64,000 nucleotides of DNA from Metaclostridioides mangenotii (GCF_018917235.1 NZ_JAHLOF010000003.1:62001-126000); one strand, 5' to 3'; positions 53,887-64,000 are shown, numbered from the stretch's first letter. Notes: generated by a model not told the origin, from the letters alone. Numbers and translations are program-made.

Positions 53887-56600
53887 TATTGTTTACTCCC
53901 CTCAAGTGGTAGTGTAAAACTAAATACTGCTCCACCTTCTTTTCTGTTCTTAGCTTCTATTTTACCATTATGTGCTTTAATAATCGACATACAAATTGAT
54001 AAACCTATACCCATTCCCCTAGTTGAATCTGCAGATTTGTTTTCAGATGGCATATAGCTTTCAAATAAGTGTGGAAAATCTTCTTCAGAAATACCCTTTC
54101 CATTATCTATTACTTCAAATAATGCTAATTTCCCCCTTTTTTTTAAATTAACAGTTATATAGGTATTATCTTTTGAATGCTTTACAGCATTTTCTAAAAG
54201 ATTCATAAGTACTTGAACTATTAAAGTAGCATCCATTTGAACTATCAAAAGTTCTTGTGGAACATTGACAGATATATTAATATCTTGAAATCTATTTTTT
54301 ACCCTACTTACAGCCTCTGCTACAATTTCTTCCGCAGCTTCTGGATATTTGGTTACATTCATAGACCCTTCGTTTATTCTTGTAACTGACAATAGATTTT
54401 CTACCATTCGAATTAACCACTCTGAATCTTCTTTTATATTTAAAATCAATTTATCATGAGTCTTTTTATCTATGCTTTCCTCATTCTCAAGTATTGCTGA
54501 ACTTGCTCCTAATATACCTGTAAGAGGGGTTCTTAAATCATGGGATATTGCTCTTAGTAGATTACTTCTCATTTTTTCTTTTTCAGAGGCAACTAATATG
54601 TCTTTCTGCTCGTCTGATAGATTTTGTCTTTCTAAAGCCATTGCTAATTGAGAAGCTATCATTCTTAGAAAAAGTTTATTCTTGTGGTTTAATTCACCAT
54701 TAATACAAGAAACACCGATTGTAGCTAATACTTTTCCTTGTGATGTAACAGGAATATAAAAAGCTCCTGCTCCCATCAATGTATCAGTTCCAGTACCAGC
54801 TGATTTGTTATTAATAAAAACCCAATGTGCTACAGCTCTTTCATCTTCTTCATTCATAAAAGTGGACTCTAAATCACAAGCAGTTCTCATCAATTTCCCG
54901 ACCATTTTATTATTGCTATCTATGGTGTATATAACTGCAGATCTTTCAAATATATTTACAATGTATTCATTTACAAGTCCCACAATATGTTCTAGCCCTC
55001 TAGTAGACAATAATTTTTTATTTATCTCATATAAAATATCTGTTCGTCTTTCTCTTAACACAGCCAACCTTGCCTGTTTTTTTATTCTTACAGTTAGTGC
55101 ACTTGTAATAAGCGCTACCATCATCATTATAACAAAAGTAATGGGGTATCCTGATTTTATAGCATTAAATGTAAAGTACGGTTCAGTAAAGAAAAAATTA
55201 AAAGTTAAAACACTTAGTATTGATGATATCACACCATACATATATCCTGTTGTAACTCTTGATATAACTAATACAGATAAAATATACACCATAATAGTAT
55301 TCTGTTCACTAATATCAAATTTTTTTAATGCAAACCCAATTAAAGTCGAAAGTATTAATAAAGCAAATGTCTTTAGATTATCTTGCCAAGAAAATTTAAT
55401 TTTATAATCGTACTCAGTTTTTTTTGGTTTTTCATAAGATCTATTTCGATAAGGTTTATGGACTATACTTCCCGGTATTATATGCACTTCTATACTTGGT
55501 AGTATTGATATAAGCTTATCTTCAAGCTCCATTTCAAACAAATTTTTCAAAGTTTTTTTGTTTCGGCTTTTACCGATAACTATATTAGTTATTCCTGACA
55601 GTTTTGCATACTCAGCAATTACAATTGCTATATCATGTCCAGTCAATGTAATTATCTCTGCCCCAAGTTTTTCCGCTAAATCTATATTTGAGCGAAGTGT
55701 TTTTAGTTGTTGTTCGCTCAAACTTTCGCTATCCATATTTTCCACATACACTGCTGTCCAAGGAGCATGAAATGCCTCAGACGCTCTTGCAGTCCATCTT
55801 ATACACTTTGCGCTATAAGGAGATGGGCCAATACAAACTAATAACTTAGTATTTGCCATTTTTTCTGATAATTTACGCTCATTTTGATTCTCGTTACTTA
55901 TTCTATCAGCAACTTTACGTATTGCAATTTCACGTAGTAACTTTAAATTATCTCTAGTAAAAAAATTATTCATAGCCGTAGTAGCACGTTCAGGTCTATA
56001 AATCTTACCTTCTTTAAATCTATTAAGTAATTCTTCTGTCTCAATATCTATTAATTTGATTTTATCAGCACGGTCAAATACATAATCAGGCACTGTTTCT
56101 TGTATATTTATCTTCGTGATATCTTCTACAATATCATTTAAACTTTCAATATGTTGTACATTTACAGTTGTATAAACATCTATTCCTGCATTAAGAAGTT
56201 CTTCAATATCTTGATATCTTTTTTTGTTTCTCACTCCTTTTGCATTAGTGTGTGCAAGTTCATCCACCAAAATTAGTTCTGGCTTTCTATTTAGAGCTTC
56301 TTCCAGATTAAATTCCTTTAACTCAATATTTTTATAATTAATAGTCTTTGGGTCTAAAGCCGATAGACCATGCAAAAGTTGCATGGTCTCTGGTCTAGTA
56401 TGTGGTTCAACATATCCCACTAATACATCTACTCCACATTTTAATTGTTCTTGAGCATCATCAAGCATAGCATATGTCTTTCCTACACCTGCTGCATATC
56501 CAAAAAATATTTTTAACCTACCAGACTTTCTATCTTTTTCTTGCTCTAAAATTTCGCTTAATATATCATCTGGATTACGGCGATTATCTAAATTATCCAA
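53886..56600 (-). CDS. kdpD: sensor histidine kinase KdpD
   Basis: 904 residues with the full KdpD layout: N-terminal KdpD domain with Walker motif KIFFGYAAGVGKT (near 33) and DELAHTN; a Usp-like domain (about 250-380); four membrane helices (about 410-500); a GAF region; HisKA with AISHDLRTPLTG (His near 687) and HATPase with VLMNLLENAVKHS and GMGIGLSI. It starts at TTG 56600 with GGAAGTGA upstream, 43 bp after kdpC. Confidence 0.96.
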   Translation of the reverse strand: MDNLDNRRNPDDILSEILEQEKDRKSGRLKIFFGYAAGVGKTYAMLDDAQEQLKCGVDVLVGYVEPHTRPETMQLLHGLSALDPKTINYKNIELKEFNLEEALNRKPELILVDELAHTNAKGVRNKKRYQDIEELLNAGIDVYTTVNVQHIESLNDIVEDITKINIQETVPDYVFDRADKIKLIDIETEELLNRFKEGKIYRPERATTAMNNFFTRDNLKLLREIAIRKVADRISNENQNERKLSEKMANTKLLVCIGPSPYSAKCIRWTARASEAFHAPWTAVYVENMDSESLSEQQLKTLRSNIDLAEKLGAEIITLTGHDIAIVIAEYAKLSGITNIVIGKSRNKKTLKNLFEMELEDKLISILPSIEVHIIPGSIVHKPYRNRSYEKPKKTEYDYKIKFSWQDNLKTFALLILSTLIGFALKKFDISEQNTIMVYILSVLVISRVTTGYMYGVISSILSVLTFNFFFTEPYFTFNAIKSGYPITFVIMMMVALITSALTVRIKKQARLAVLRERRTDILYEINKKLLSTRGLEHIVGLVNEYIVNIFERSAVIYTIDSNNKMVGKLMRTACDLESTFMNEEDERAVAHWVFINNKSAGTGTDTLMGAGAFYIPVTSQGKVLATIGVSCINGELNHKNKLFLRMIASQLAMALERQNLSDEQKDILVASEKEKMRSNLLRAISHDLRTPLTGILGASSAILENEESIDKKTHDKLILNIKEDSEWLIRMVENLLSVTRINEGSMNVTKYPEAAEEIVAEAVSRVKNRFQDINISVNVPQELLIVQMDATLIVQVLMNLLENAVKHSKDNTYITVNLKKRGKLALFEVIDNGKGISEEDFPHLFESYMPSENKSADSTRGMGIGLSICMSIIKAHNGKIEAKNRKEGGAVFSFTLPLEGSKQ

Positions 56601-56643
56601 TGGAGTATCACTTCCTTTTAAAGTATTATATCATAACATATCT

Positions 56644-57204
56644 CTAAATTAATCCATCTAAATCTAAGTTGACTTTTAAAACATTTACAGATGGTTCACC
56701 TAGAAATCCCAGAAGTCTTCCAGTAGTATATTTCTCAACGGTATCTCTAACTTTTTTTTCAGAAATTCCTCTTTCTTTAGAAATCCTAATTACTTGGTAA
56801 TCAGCTGCTTGTGGAGTAATATTCGGATCTACGCCACTTCCTGAGGCAGTTACTAAGTCTGCTGGAATTGCTTTGTTGTTGCTTGGATCTAGTTTGTGCC
56901 ACCATTTAATTCTGTCGTTTACTATATGTTTTTGATCTTCACTTGTCGGTGATAGATTGGAATTTCCCATTGGCCTCCCGATTAAATACTCTTTTTTAGA
57001 GAATTCTTGTGCAATTAGTTCGGATCCATAAGTTTGTTTTGTTCCATCTTTTAATGCAACTTCTATAATACTTCCATTTGACTTTTTAGGAAATATCACT
57101 TGAGCAACACCTGTTACAGCAGTTGTATAAAAAATACCACAAATTACTGACATAACGACAAAGCACATTAACGCCGGTCTTAATATTTTAATTATTTTTA
57201 TCAT
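56644..57204 (-). CDS. kdpC: potassium-transporting ATPase subunit C
   Basis: 186 residues; one N-terminal membrane helix and an extracytoplasmic domain with GRPMGNSNLSP and DLVTASGSGVDPNI, both KdpC hallmarks, and a C-terminal LGEPSVNVLKVNLDLD. It stabilises the KdpFABC complex. ATG 57204 fits GAGGTG upstream better than the GTG at 57213. Confidence 0.96.
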   Translation of the reverse strand: MIKIIKILRPALMCFVVMSVICGIFYTTAVTGVAQVIFPKKSNGSIIEVALKDGTKQTYGSELIAQEFSKKEYLIGRPMGNSNLSPTSEDQKHIVNDRIKWWHKLDPSNNKAIPADLVTASGSGVDPNITPQAADYQVIRISKERGISEKKVRDTVEKYTTGRLLGFLGEPSVNVLKVNLDLDGLI

Positions 57205-57214
57205 TTTATTCACC

Positions 57215-59275
57215 TCACGCTAAACCACATATGGTGGCCAATAACATATCAATAAATTTTATTGCTATAAATGGAGTTACAAGACCGCCCAAACCATATA
57301 TTAGTATATTTCTCTGCAAAAGTTTCTCAGCAGGTAGTTCTCTATATTTTACTCCTCTAAGAGCCAATGGTATCAATGCAATTATTATTAAAGTATTGTA
57401 TATAATTGCTGAAAGTATAGCACTCCTAGTGCTAGTTAATCCCATTATATTTAGAGCGTTTAATTGCGGATAAATACCAAAAAACAGTACGGGAATAATA
57501 GCAAAATACTTAGCAACATCGTTAGCAACGCTAAAAGTTGTAAGAGACCCTCTGGTCATTAAAAGCTGTTTTCCAATTCTAACAATATCAATTAATTTTG
57601 TAGGGCTTGAATCTAGGTCTACCATATTCCCCGCTTCTTTAGCCGCCTGTGTACCTGAGTTCATCGCAACAGCTACATTTGCCTGTGCTAAAGCAGGCGC
57701 ATCGTTTGTTCCATCACCAGTCATAGCTACAAGATGCCCCTCTCTTTGGTATTCACGTATAAGCTCTAATTTCGCTTCAGGAGTTGCCTCCGCAAGAAAA
57801 TCGTCTACTCCAGCTTCAGCTGCAATAGCTGCTGCAGTAATTGGGTTATCACCAGTTATCATTATGGTCTTTATACCCATTTTACGCATATCCTCAAAAC
57901 GCTCTTTAACTCCATTTTTTACTATATCCTTTAAATATATTACTCCTAAAACAACACTATTTTTTACAACTACAAGAGGTGTTCCTCCTGCACCTGCCAC
58001 ACGTTTTACAATTTCATCACATTCTATAGGATAATCTCCGCCTTTTTCTATAACGTACTTCTTAACTGAATCTGCAGCACCTTTACGTATTTCATTGTCT
58101 TGATAATCTATTCCACTCATTCGTGTTTTAGCTGTAAACTCAACAAAATTTGCTTGTAATTTTGATAGATCACAACCACGTATTCCAAATTTTTCTTTAG
58201 CTAGTACTACTATACTCCTTCCTTCTGCAGTTTCATCGGCAATTGAAGAAAGTTGAGCTGCATCAGCTAATTCTTCTTCTTTTATTCCTGCAACCGGAAT
58301 AAATTCACTAGCTTGACGGTTGCCTAGCGTTATAGTGCCTGTTTTATCAAGCATAAGAACATCAACATCTCCAGCGGCTTCTATTGCACGACCGCTAGTT
58401 GCTAAAACATTTGCTTGATTAAGTCTACTCATACCAGCAATACCTATTGAAGATAAAAGCGCACCTATAGTAGTTGGTGCAAGGCAAACTAGTAACGCGA
58501 TAACATTTGTTATTGAAATCGCAGATCCAGATCCAGCCTGAATACTTGAAAAACTTGAAAATGGTATAAGAGTAGCTGTTACAACTAGAAAAATTATTGT
58601 AAGAGTTACTAAAAGTATCTGTAAAGCAATTTCGTTAGGTGTTTTCTTTCTTGAGGCTCCTTCAACCATTGTTATCATCTTATCTAAGAAACTTTCTCCA
58701 GCTTCAGTGCTTATCTCTATAACAAGCCAGTCTGATACTACTGTTGTCCCACCAGTAACCGCACTTCTATCCCCACCTGATTCACGTATTACTGGCGCTG
58801 ACTCTCCTGTTACAGCACTTTCATCAACAGAGGCAGCCCCTTCAATTACGTCACCGTCCATAGGTATTTGCTCCCCTGCTTTTACGTATACTATATCCCC
58901 CTTTTTTAAATTATTTGATATAACTTCGGTATAATCATTTTTATTTGATGTAGATTTTAATTTTTTTGCCATAACATCTTTTCTTGCACTACGTAAACTG
59001 TCTGCTTGAGCTCTACCTCTGCCTTCAGCTATAGCTTCAGCAAAATTTGCAAATAAGACTGTGAACCACAGTATTAATGATATTGCTAAAGTGTATCCTG
59101 AACTTTCATCTTTTACACCTGTAAATGACAGCATATAAAGACTTGTTGTAAGTATAGCTCCTATATAAACCACCAACATCACAGGATTTTTAATCTGTAA
59201 ACGTGGTGATAATTTTACAAAAGACTGACGTATCGAATCCAATAAAATGTCTTTATTTACACTTTTTTCTTTCAT
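57215..59275 (-). CDS. kdpB: potassium-transporting ATPase ATP-binding subunit B
   Basis: 686-residue P-type ATPase. Actuator TGES (SAVTGESAP, near 155), phosphorylation site [13 protein letters not shown] (Asp near 308), nucleotide-binding domain, hinge [13 protein letters not shown] (near 520). Seven predicted helices. It powers K+ transfer through KdpA. ATG 59275, 16 bp after kdpA. Confidence 0.97.
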   Translation of the reverse strand: MKEKSVNKDILLDSIRQSFVKLSPRLQIKNPVMLVVYIGAILTTSLYMLSFTGVKDESSGYTLAISLILWFTVLFANFAEAIAEGRGRAQADSLRSARKDVMAKKLKSTSNKNDYTEVISNNLKKGDIVYVKAGEQIPMDGDVIEGAASVDESAVTGESAPVIRESGGDRSAVTGGTTVVSDWLVIEISTEAGESFLDKMITMVEGASRKKTPNEIALQILLVTLTIIFLVVTATLIPFSSFSSIQAGSGSAISITNVIALLVCLAPTTIGALLSSIGIAGMSRLNQANVLATSGRAIEAAGDVDVLMLDKTGTITLGNRQASEFIPVAGIKEEELADAAQLSSIADETAEGRSIVVLAKEKFGIRGCDLSKLQANFVEFTAKTRMSGIDYQDNEIRKGAADSVKKYVIEKGGDYPIECDEIVKRVAGAGGTPLVVVKNSVVLGVIYLKDIVKNGVKERFEDMRKMGIKTIMITGDNPITAAAIAAEAGVDDFLAEATPEAKLELIREYQREGHLVAMTGDGTNDAPALAQANVAVAMNSGTQAAKEAGNMVDLDSSPTKLIDIVRIGKQLLMTRGSLTTFSVANDVAKYFAIIPVLFFGIYPQLNALNIMGLTSTRSAILSAIIYNTLIIIALIPLALRGVKYRELPAEKLLQRNILIYGLGGLVTPFIAIKFIDMLLATICGLA

Positions 59276-59290
59276 TTTTTCACCCCATTA

Positions 59291-60976
59291 TTAATGTGTT
59301 ATAAAATAATCTGCAATTGGCCCTAATGCTAATGTTGGTAAAAAGCTAAGTGCAGCAATTATAAATATAACTCCAATTAAAAGACCTACAAACATAACAT
59401 TACTAGTAGATAGCGTTCCTTCACTTGCTGCAACTGATTTTTTATTAGCTAAATTACCTGCAAGGAAAATTGTCGCTATCATCGGTATAAAACGTGCGAG
59501 TAACATTATTATCCCACCTACAACATTTGTAAATACAGTATTTGCATTAAATCCAGCGAAAGCACTTCCGTTATTATTAGCTAGTGACGAAAAAGCGTAC
59601 AGTATTTCTGAAAATCCATGTGCTCCTGAATTTGAAAGCCATCTTACAACATCAGGTATCATTACTGCACTAGCTGTTCCTATAAGTGTAAGTAGAGGTG
59701 GTGTAAGTATTATTAAACACACCATCTTCATGTTGTATGGTTCTATTTTTTTGCCTAAAAACTCTGGCGTACGACCTACCATTAGACCTGCTATAAAAAC
59801 AGTAAGTATTAGGAAGGCTATCATGCCGTAAAGACCGCTACCAACGCCTCCAAATATTATCTCACCCAATTGCATCAAAAACATTGGTACCATCCCACCA
59901 AGTGGTGTAAAGCTGTCGTGCATTGAATTGACAGATCCATTTGATACTGCAGTTGTGGCTGTTGCCCATAATGATGAAGCACCAACTCCATGAATTACTT
60001 CTTTTCCTTCCATGTTACCTGAAGTTGCTACTCCACTATATACTGGTCCTGTAAATTGTTCGCTAAAAGTGGTAGCGAAAAGTGCTAACACAAATATTAT
60101 CATCATCGTAGTAAATATAGTCCATCCCTGTTTACTGTCCTTTACTGCTTTACCAAAAGAAATACAAAGTGCAGCAGGAATAACAAGCAAGCAAATAGAC
60201 TCTATGAAATTTGAAAATATTGTAGGATTTTCTAGAGGAAATGCTGAGTTTGATCCAAAGAATCCTCCTCCATTTGTACCTAATTGCTTAATAGCAATTT
60301 GACTTGCAGCAGGACCAAGTGGTAAAGACTTAATATCTCCACTTTCTAGCATAACCACATCTTTGTAATGACCAAAAGTCTGCACTACTCCCTGCGATGC
60401 AATTAGTATAGCAACCACAAAAGATAGAGGTATCAGTACATATAAAGTTATTTTAGTAAGGTCCATCCAAAAATTGCCTATTGTACTTTTATTTTTGAGT
60501 ATAAATCCTCTAATAAGTGCAAACAGTACTGCTATACCAGTTGCCGCTGAGACGAAGTTTTGTACCGTAAGACCTATAAACTGTGTTGTATAAGTCAAAG
60601 TAGTTTCACCTGAGTACGACTGCCAGTTAGTGTTTGAAATAAAACTAGCTGCAGTATTAAAAGCCTGATGCCATGTAACCCCTTGTAAATCCTGTGGGTT
60701 AAAGTGTAAATTGCCCTGCATGATTTGCAACAAAAATAAAAATATAAACCCTACTACACTAAAGCTAATGGCTGATACAGCATATTTTTTAGCATTCATT
60801 TCATCATCAATATTAATTCCCATAAGTTTATATATTCCATTCTCCACTGGGCCGACTAGACGAGTTAAAAACACTCTTTCACCTTTCATAACCTTATATA
60901 TATATATCCCTAGTGGAATTGATAGTACAATTAATACTACTATATAGAATATATCTTGAAAAATCATATAATTCAT
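59291..60976 (-). CDS. kdpA: potassium-transporting ATPase subunit A
   Basis: 561-residue channel-like subunit with ten helices, related to the Trk/Ktr superfamily. Selectivity-filter loops appear around [37 protein letters not shown] and [10 protein letters not shown]. Its ATG (60974-60976) shares its first base with the last base of the kdpF stop codon. Confidence 0.97.
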   Translation of the reverse strand: MNYMIFQDIFYIVVLIVLSIPLGIYIYKVMKGERVFLTRLVGPVENGIYKLMGINIDDEMNAKKYAVSAISFSVVGFIFLFLLQIMQGNLHFNPQDLQGVTWHQAFNTAASFISNTNWQSYSGETTLTYTTQFIGLTVQNFVSAATGIAVLFALIRGFILKNKSTIGNFWMDLTKITLYVLIPLSFVVAILIASQGVVQTFGHYKDVVMLESGDIKSLPLGPAASQIAIKQLGTNGGGFFGSNSAFPLENPTIFSNFIESICLLVIPAALCISFGKAVKDSKQGWTIFTTMMIIFVLALFATTFSEQFTGPVYSGVATSGNMEGKEVIHGVGASSLWATATTAVSNGSVNSMHDSFTPLGGMVPMFLMQLGEIIFGGVGSGLYGMIAFLILTVFIAGLMVGRTPEFLGKKIEPYNMKMVCLIILTPPLLTLIGTASAVMIPDVVRWLSNSGAHGFSEILYAFSSLANNNGSAFAGFNANTVFTNVVGGIIMLLARFIPMIATIFLAGNLANKKSVAASEGTLSTSNVMFVGLLIGVIFIIAALSFLPTLALGPIADYFITH

Positions 60977-61062
60977 TATTCATCACCTCGAAATAAAATA
61001 TAAAATAAATAAATAATTAATGCGACCCCCGTCAAACCAGTAACCACTAAGACAACACCCAT
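60976..61062 (-). CDS. kdpF: potassium-transporting ATPase small subunit F
   Basis: 28-codon gene too short for standard ORF finding. It reads [20 protein letters not shown] and ends FRGDE, a single hydrophobic helix with a charged end as in KdpF. Its TAA overlaps the kdpA ATG by one base and GGAG lies eight bases before its ATG. KdpF stabilises the KdpABC complex. It makes the order kdpFABCDE complete. Confidence 0.92.
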   Translation of the reverse strand: MGVVLVVTGLTGVALIIYLFYILFRGDE

Positions 61063-61193
61063 ATTCTCAACTCCAATCAATTTCCTTTTCAAATATCATC
61101 TTACCAGGATTTTTATCAAGACAGTGTTTAGAAAAATTAATAATATATAAAGATGTTATAAAGATTATTAAGTATCTAAGATTTTTTTATGTA

Positions 61194-61241
61194 TGCATTG
61201 ACAATGCGTAATATATTACTTATTATTAAGGTAATATATTA
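61194..61241 (+). promoter_or_regulatory. marR promoter with three palindromes
   Basis: Promoter TTGACA (61197-61202), 17 bp, TATTAT (61220-61225). GCATTGACAATGC (61194-61206) is a palindrome over the -35. GTAATATATTAC occurs twice, at 61207-61218 in the spacer and 61230-61241 just after the -10. All three are typical places for a MarR autorepressor. The kdpF start is only about 130 bp away on the other strand. Confidence 0.75.
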
Positions 61242-61261
61242 CGTTTAATGGAGGTATTATA

Positions 61262-61711
61262 ATGATTGAAAAGAAAGCTTATATATTTGGCAGTATTTTT
61301 ATACTTGCTAATAAGCTACAAAACCTTGGAGACAAGACATTCGAAAACATAACAACTAAACAATGGTTATTAATAGCCGCTCTTTATAAAACACCCTCAG
61401 GTCAAGCGACTCTTACTAATCTCGCAGAAACAATCGGCAGTAGCAGACAAAATGTGAAGCAATTAGCTCTTAATCTTGAAAGAGAAGGTTTAATAGAATT
61501 AAAAAACAACAGTAAAGATGCTAGATCGCTTCTAGTAGTTCCAACAACATATTGTGATGAAATCTTTGAATTGAGAGAAGAAAAAGAAAATGAATTTGTT
61601 GAAAATGTATTTAAAGATTTTAAAGAAAATGAAATATCAAACCTTTTCGACGCTATAAGTAAATTAACAGTAAATATATATGAGATGGAAGAAAGCTTGC
61701 ATGAAAAATAA
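61262..61711 (+). CDS. MarR-family transcriptional regulator
   Basis: 149-residue winged-helix regulator: TTKQWLLIAALYKTPSGQA, TLTNLAETIGSSRQNVKQLA (recognition helix) and ALNLEREGLIELKNNSKDARS (wing). The helical dimerisation ends are present. The ligand is unknown. GGAGG precedes ATG 61262. It is co-directional with the membrane-anchored protein 19 bp downstream and probably regulates itself through the promoter palindromes. Confidence 0.92.
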   Translation: MIEKKAYIFGSIFILANKLQNLGDKTFENITTKQWLLIAALYKTPSGQATLTNLAETIGSSRQNVKQLALNLEREGLIELKNNSKDARSLLVVPTTYCDEIFELREEKENEFVENVFKDFKENEISNLFDAISKLTVNIYEMEESLHEK

Positions 61712-61730
61712 TTCTGTGAAAGGAAGACTT

Positions 61731-62543
61731 ATGAAAATAATATTAACTATTATTATAATAATTTTGATTTTTATATATTTTAATATTCCCTACTCTCCAG
61801 TTTTAAACGATTATAAAAGACTTGTAAATAATATTTCAAATGATGTCGCTAAAGTAAATGGAAGTATTACTTTAGACGACCTCGAAAACATCCCTGTTCA
61901 GTTACAGAAATATATACTCAACAACGGTTATTTAAATACTAATAAAGTAAGTCACATTAAATTTTATTGCAAGGATGTAGATTTCCTATTGGATAAGGAT
62001 AAACCTAAAATAAAGATAGATTTTACTGTAAATTTATTTGCAGACAATATAAAAAGATTTGCACTAATCGATTCTAAAATGTATGGCGTACCATTTCAAG
62101 GTCTAGATGTATATGAGAATCAAAAGGGATTTATGAAAGGTGTTATAGCAAAAAACATAACCCTTTTTAATGAGATAGGTAATCATATGGACAGAGGTGA
62201 ACTGACTACTTACATAGCAGAAGGAATGTTATTTCCATCTATATTTTTAAGTGATAAATTTTTATTTGAAGAAATAGATGAATATTCAATAAATGTAACT
62301 GTAAAAGATGGTAATTTAATTGAAATCGGAACTGTTTTCTTTAATGAAAAATACGAGATAATAAAACTAACGATTGATAAAAGGTACAATACATCTACTG
62401 AATCCTTCGAAAAATGGTCTTGTCTATATGGATCATATAAACAATTTAATGGTGTTAAAAGACCTACTAATTTAAAAGCTATCTGGAACTTTAAAAGTAG
62501 TGATTCTGTGTATTTTGATGCTGATAATATATTTTACAATTGA
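61731..62543 (+). CDS. membrane-anchored protein, possibly DUF6544-like
   Basis: 270 residues with an N-terminal membrane segment (about 3-20) and a beta-rich extracytoplasmic domain. Near the N-terminus IPVQLQKYILNNGYLNTNKV and near the end EKWSCLYGSYKQFNGVKRPT recall a family of uncharacterised proteins in which an aromatic-rich domain follows a short anchor. AGGAAG precedes ATG 61731. Expressed with the MarR regulator; it may be its main target. Confidence 0.65.
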   Translation: MKIILTIIIIILIFIYFNIPYSPVLNDYKRLVNNISNDVAKVNGSITLDDLENIPVQLQKYILNNGYLNTNKVSHIKFYCKDVDFLLDKDKPKIKIDFTVNLFADNIKRFALIDSKMYGVPFQGLDVYENQKGFMKGVIAKNITLFNEIGNHMDRGELTTYIAEGMLFPSIFLSDKFLFEEIDEYSINVTVKDGNLIEIGTVFFNEKYEIIKLTIDKRYNTSTESFEKWSCLYGSYKQFNGVKRPTNLKAIWNFKSSDSVYFDADNIFYN

Positions 62544-62578
62544 TACCCATAATTTGCATTGTACTAATGTTCATAACA

Positions 62579-62623
62579 AAAACCGGTAGATAATTGGGAT
62601 AATTCCCATCAAGTACCGGTTTT
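62579..62623 (+). terminator. terminator of the marR operon
   Basis: AAAACCGGTA (62579-62588) pairs with TACCGGTTTT (62614-62623), with an inner GGGA/TCCC stem. Confidence 0.85.
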
Positions 62624-62691
62624 TACACATATATAGGTGTCACCAAAATAATTATCTTCACAAAAAAATATCTGTATATTATCTATACAAT

Positions 62692-62722
62692 AAAAGCCTT
62701 TTGAATAATTCAAAAGGCTTTT
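62692..62722 (-). terminator. terminator of tRNA-Ser
   Basis: A perfect 14-bp stem (62692-62705 with 62709-62722), AAAAGCCTTTTGAA and its inverse, 49 bp beyond the tRNA 3' end. The remaining 62544-62770 sequence holds only this and the marR terminator. Confidence 0.85.
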
Positions 62723-62770
62723 CATTTATTTATTTATTAAATTTTAAAATTTATTGACTTAATCTATGTA

Positions 62771-62862
62771 TGGCGGAGAAGGAGGGATTCGAACCCTCGC
62801 ACCGGTTAACCCAGCCTAATCCCTTAGCAGGGGATCCTCTTGAGCCACTTGAGTACTTCTCC
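62771..62862 (-). tRNA. tRNA-Ser (anticodon GCU)
   Basis: 92-nt class II tRNA with encoded CCA. Acceptor GGAGAAG pairs with CTTCTCC; D-arm contains CAAGTGGCTCAAG; anticodon loop CTGCTAA between ATCCC and GGGAT gives GCU (reads AGC/AGU); a long variable arm contains CTGGGTTAACCGGTG; T-arm GAGGGTTCGAATCCCTC. Confidence 0.97.
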
Positions 62863-62918
62863 ACTTGTCACATGACTAAATTATATATCAAAACCCAACT
62901 TAGGTCAACTTAAATAGA

Positions 62919-63299
62919 TTAATCTTCTAAAGTAGCCTCATAATCAGTTGCACTAAGTAGATCATCTATCTCATTTGTATCTGAAACTTTTACTTTAATT
63001 ATCCAGCTTCCATAAGGATCTTCATTAATACAACCTGGATCATCTTCTAAAGCTTCATTTAATTCTACAACTTCCCCGTTAATAGGAGCTATAAGATCTG
63101 ATGCTACTTTAGATGATTCAACAACACCAAAGTCATCTCCTATGCTAATTTGATCTCCAATTTCTGGCATCTCAACAAATAACACCTCTCCTAGCTGATC
63201 TTGAGCGAAGTCTGTTATTCCTATATATACTGTATCATCATCGATTACTTTCACCCATTCATGATCACTTGAATATTTTATATCTTGTAGTAATTTCAT
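62919..63299 (-). CDS. gcvH: glycine cleavage system H protein
   Basis: 126-residue lipoyl carrier. The lipoylated Lys lies in GVVESSKVASDLIAP (near 63), and DPYGSWIIKVK is the conserved C-terminal strand. It shuttles the aminomethyl group between the P, T and L proteins. GGGGG precedes ATG 63299. It follows lpd by 116 bp on the same strand, consistent with a glycine cleavage or glycine synthase gene set lying to the right. Confidence 0.96.
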   Translation of the reverse strand: MKLLQDIKYSSDHEWVKVIDDDTVYIGITDFAQDQLGEVLFVEMPEIGDQISIGDDFGVVESSKVASDLIAPINGEVVELNEALEDDPGCINEDPYGSWIIKVKVSDTNEIDDLLSATDYEATLED

Positions 63300-63415
63300 A
63301 AATATACCCCCTAACGTAAATTAAACCTTAAAAAAAGTTTATCCTATATTCTATTTAAGCCTCATTATATCATATCATTATGATAATTTTAAGTATAGTT
63401 AATTATTTAATCCTT

Positions 63416-64000
63416 TTATTTTCCGACAGAATGTATGGCTTCTCCGTTAACATCATTAAGAGCTTCAATTAATCCTTCAGATAAACTTGGGTGTGGATGT
63501 ATCACATCTCCTACTTGTTGAACCGTAAGCCCTAAATGCACTGCTAAAGTAAGTTCTGTAAGTAGTTCTGTAGCACTTGCTCCTATAATAGATGCTCCTA
63601 AAATCCTATTATCTTCTCCTACAATAACTTTTACAAATCCTTGGAACTTTCCTATAGTTTGCGCTTTTCCAAGTCCTCTAAATTCAAATTTACCTACTCT
63701 ATACGGTATCTCTTCAGAATTTAAATCTTTTTCAGTTTTTCCAACTGAAGCTACTTCAGGTTCAGTATAGACACATCTTGGAATAGCTGTATAATTAAGT
63801 TCTCTAGTTCTTCCTAAAGCATTCTCTACAGCTACTTCTCCTTCTTTTGATGCAACATGTGCTAAAAACGGAGTATCTATAATGTCTCCTACAGCGTATA
63901 TTCCTTCAGTACTAGTCTGAAGATATTTGTCTACTAAAACCTTACCTTTTTTTGTTTCAATTCCTATATCTTCAATTCCGCTTCCATCAATATTTGCCTT
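63416..64000 (-). CDS. lpd: dihydrolipoyl dehydrogenase, C-terminal part (cut by window edge)
   Basis: 195 codons of the 3' end are inside the window. They contain the FAD-binding end GIYAVGDIIDTP, the dimerisation domain opening TAIPRCVYTEPEVASVG and the active-site His-Glu motif HPHPSLSEGLIEAL. It reoxidises dihydrolipoyl GcvH using NAD+. The N-terminal FAD-disulfide region, and any lipoyl domain, lie outside the window. Confidence 0.95.
   Translation of the reverse strand, partial: KANIDGSGIEDIGIETKKGKVLVDKYLQTSTEGIYAVGDIIDTPFLAHVASKEGEVAVENALGRTRELNYTAIPRCVYTEPEVASVGKTEKDLNSEEIPYRVGKFEFRGLGKAQTIGKFQGFVKVIVGEDNRILGASIIGASATELLTELTLAVHLGLTVQQVGDVIHPHPSLSEGLIEALNDVNGEAIHSVGK

Noticed and set aside
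54805-55407. Plus-strand 200-codon open frame
   Set aside because: Lies entirely antisense to kdpD, has no ribosome site and codes for low-complexity hydrophobic sequence; shadow of the membrane helices.

Overview
The window is AT-rich DNA from an anaerobic, endospore-forming Firmicute of the Clostridia. The gene content is closest to what I know of Peptostreptococcaceae: a spoIIAA-spoIIAB-sigF run followed by spoVAC-spoVAD-spoVAE, a rubrerythrin-perR-desulfoferrodoxin operon, pyruvate formate-lyase, glycine cleavage genes (gcvH, lpd), and a homocitrate/Re-citrate synthase-like gene beside aconitase and isocitrate dehydrogenase. Species cannot be fixed from sequence reading alone. No rRNA or CRISPR array is present; there is one tRNA.

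Layout. 1-3300: the oxidative TCA branch to 2-oxoglutarate, with icd cut by the window edge. 3700-7000: a DEAD-box helicase, the peroxide/superoxide defence operon with a readable promoter and PerR-type operator, and a UspA protein. 7000-11850: an accessory patch. It holds a LytTR/membrane-protein pair, a SulP transporter without a STAS domain and a signal peptidase. These lie among at least four decayed copies of a tyrosine-recombinase element with a Shine-Dalgarno-containing hairpin, an IS30-like remnant, an ABC-ATPase fragment and a 98-bp duplicate of the yebC 3' end. 11850-24650: housekeeping genes (yebC, nadE, yigZ, hflX, an ABC-F protein), a split TauE-like pair, a structured RNA candidate near 18.2 kb and sporulation/cell-wall genes. 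24860-31180: a class A penicillin-binding protein with a Gly/Thr-rich tail, and a LuxR regulator facing a nitrilase-family hydrolase and an MFS transporter. 31500-35200: the spoIIA-sigF-spoVA run with a probable sigma-H promoter.

35300-47200: a second DEAD-box helicase, a cation/Ca exchanger, pflB-pflA with two tandem exact cre sites upstream, iscS-thiI, a second small-RNA candidate near 44.4 kb, and a polar amino acid ABC transporter behind a T-box leader whose antiterminator/terminator module is duplicated. 47700-53100: a UvrD-like helicase and assorted single genes, including a MerR remnant. 53180-61062: a complete kdpFABC-kdpDE potassium-uptake operon including the 28-residue kdpF. 61260-64000: a MarR regulator with palindromes over its promoter, a membrane-anchored protein, tRNA-Ser(GCU), gcvH and the C-terminal part of lpd.

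The most unusual parts are the layered recombinase remnants between yebC and the LytTR gene, the doubled T-box terminator module, and two free-standing structured RNA candidates with their own promoters and terminators.
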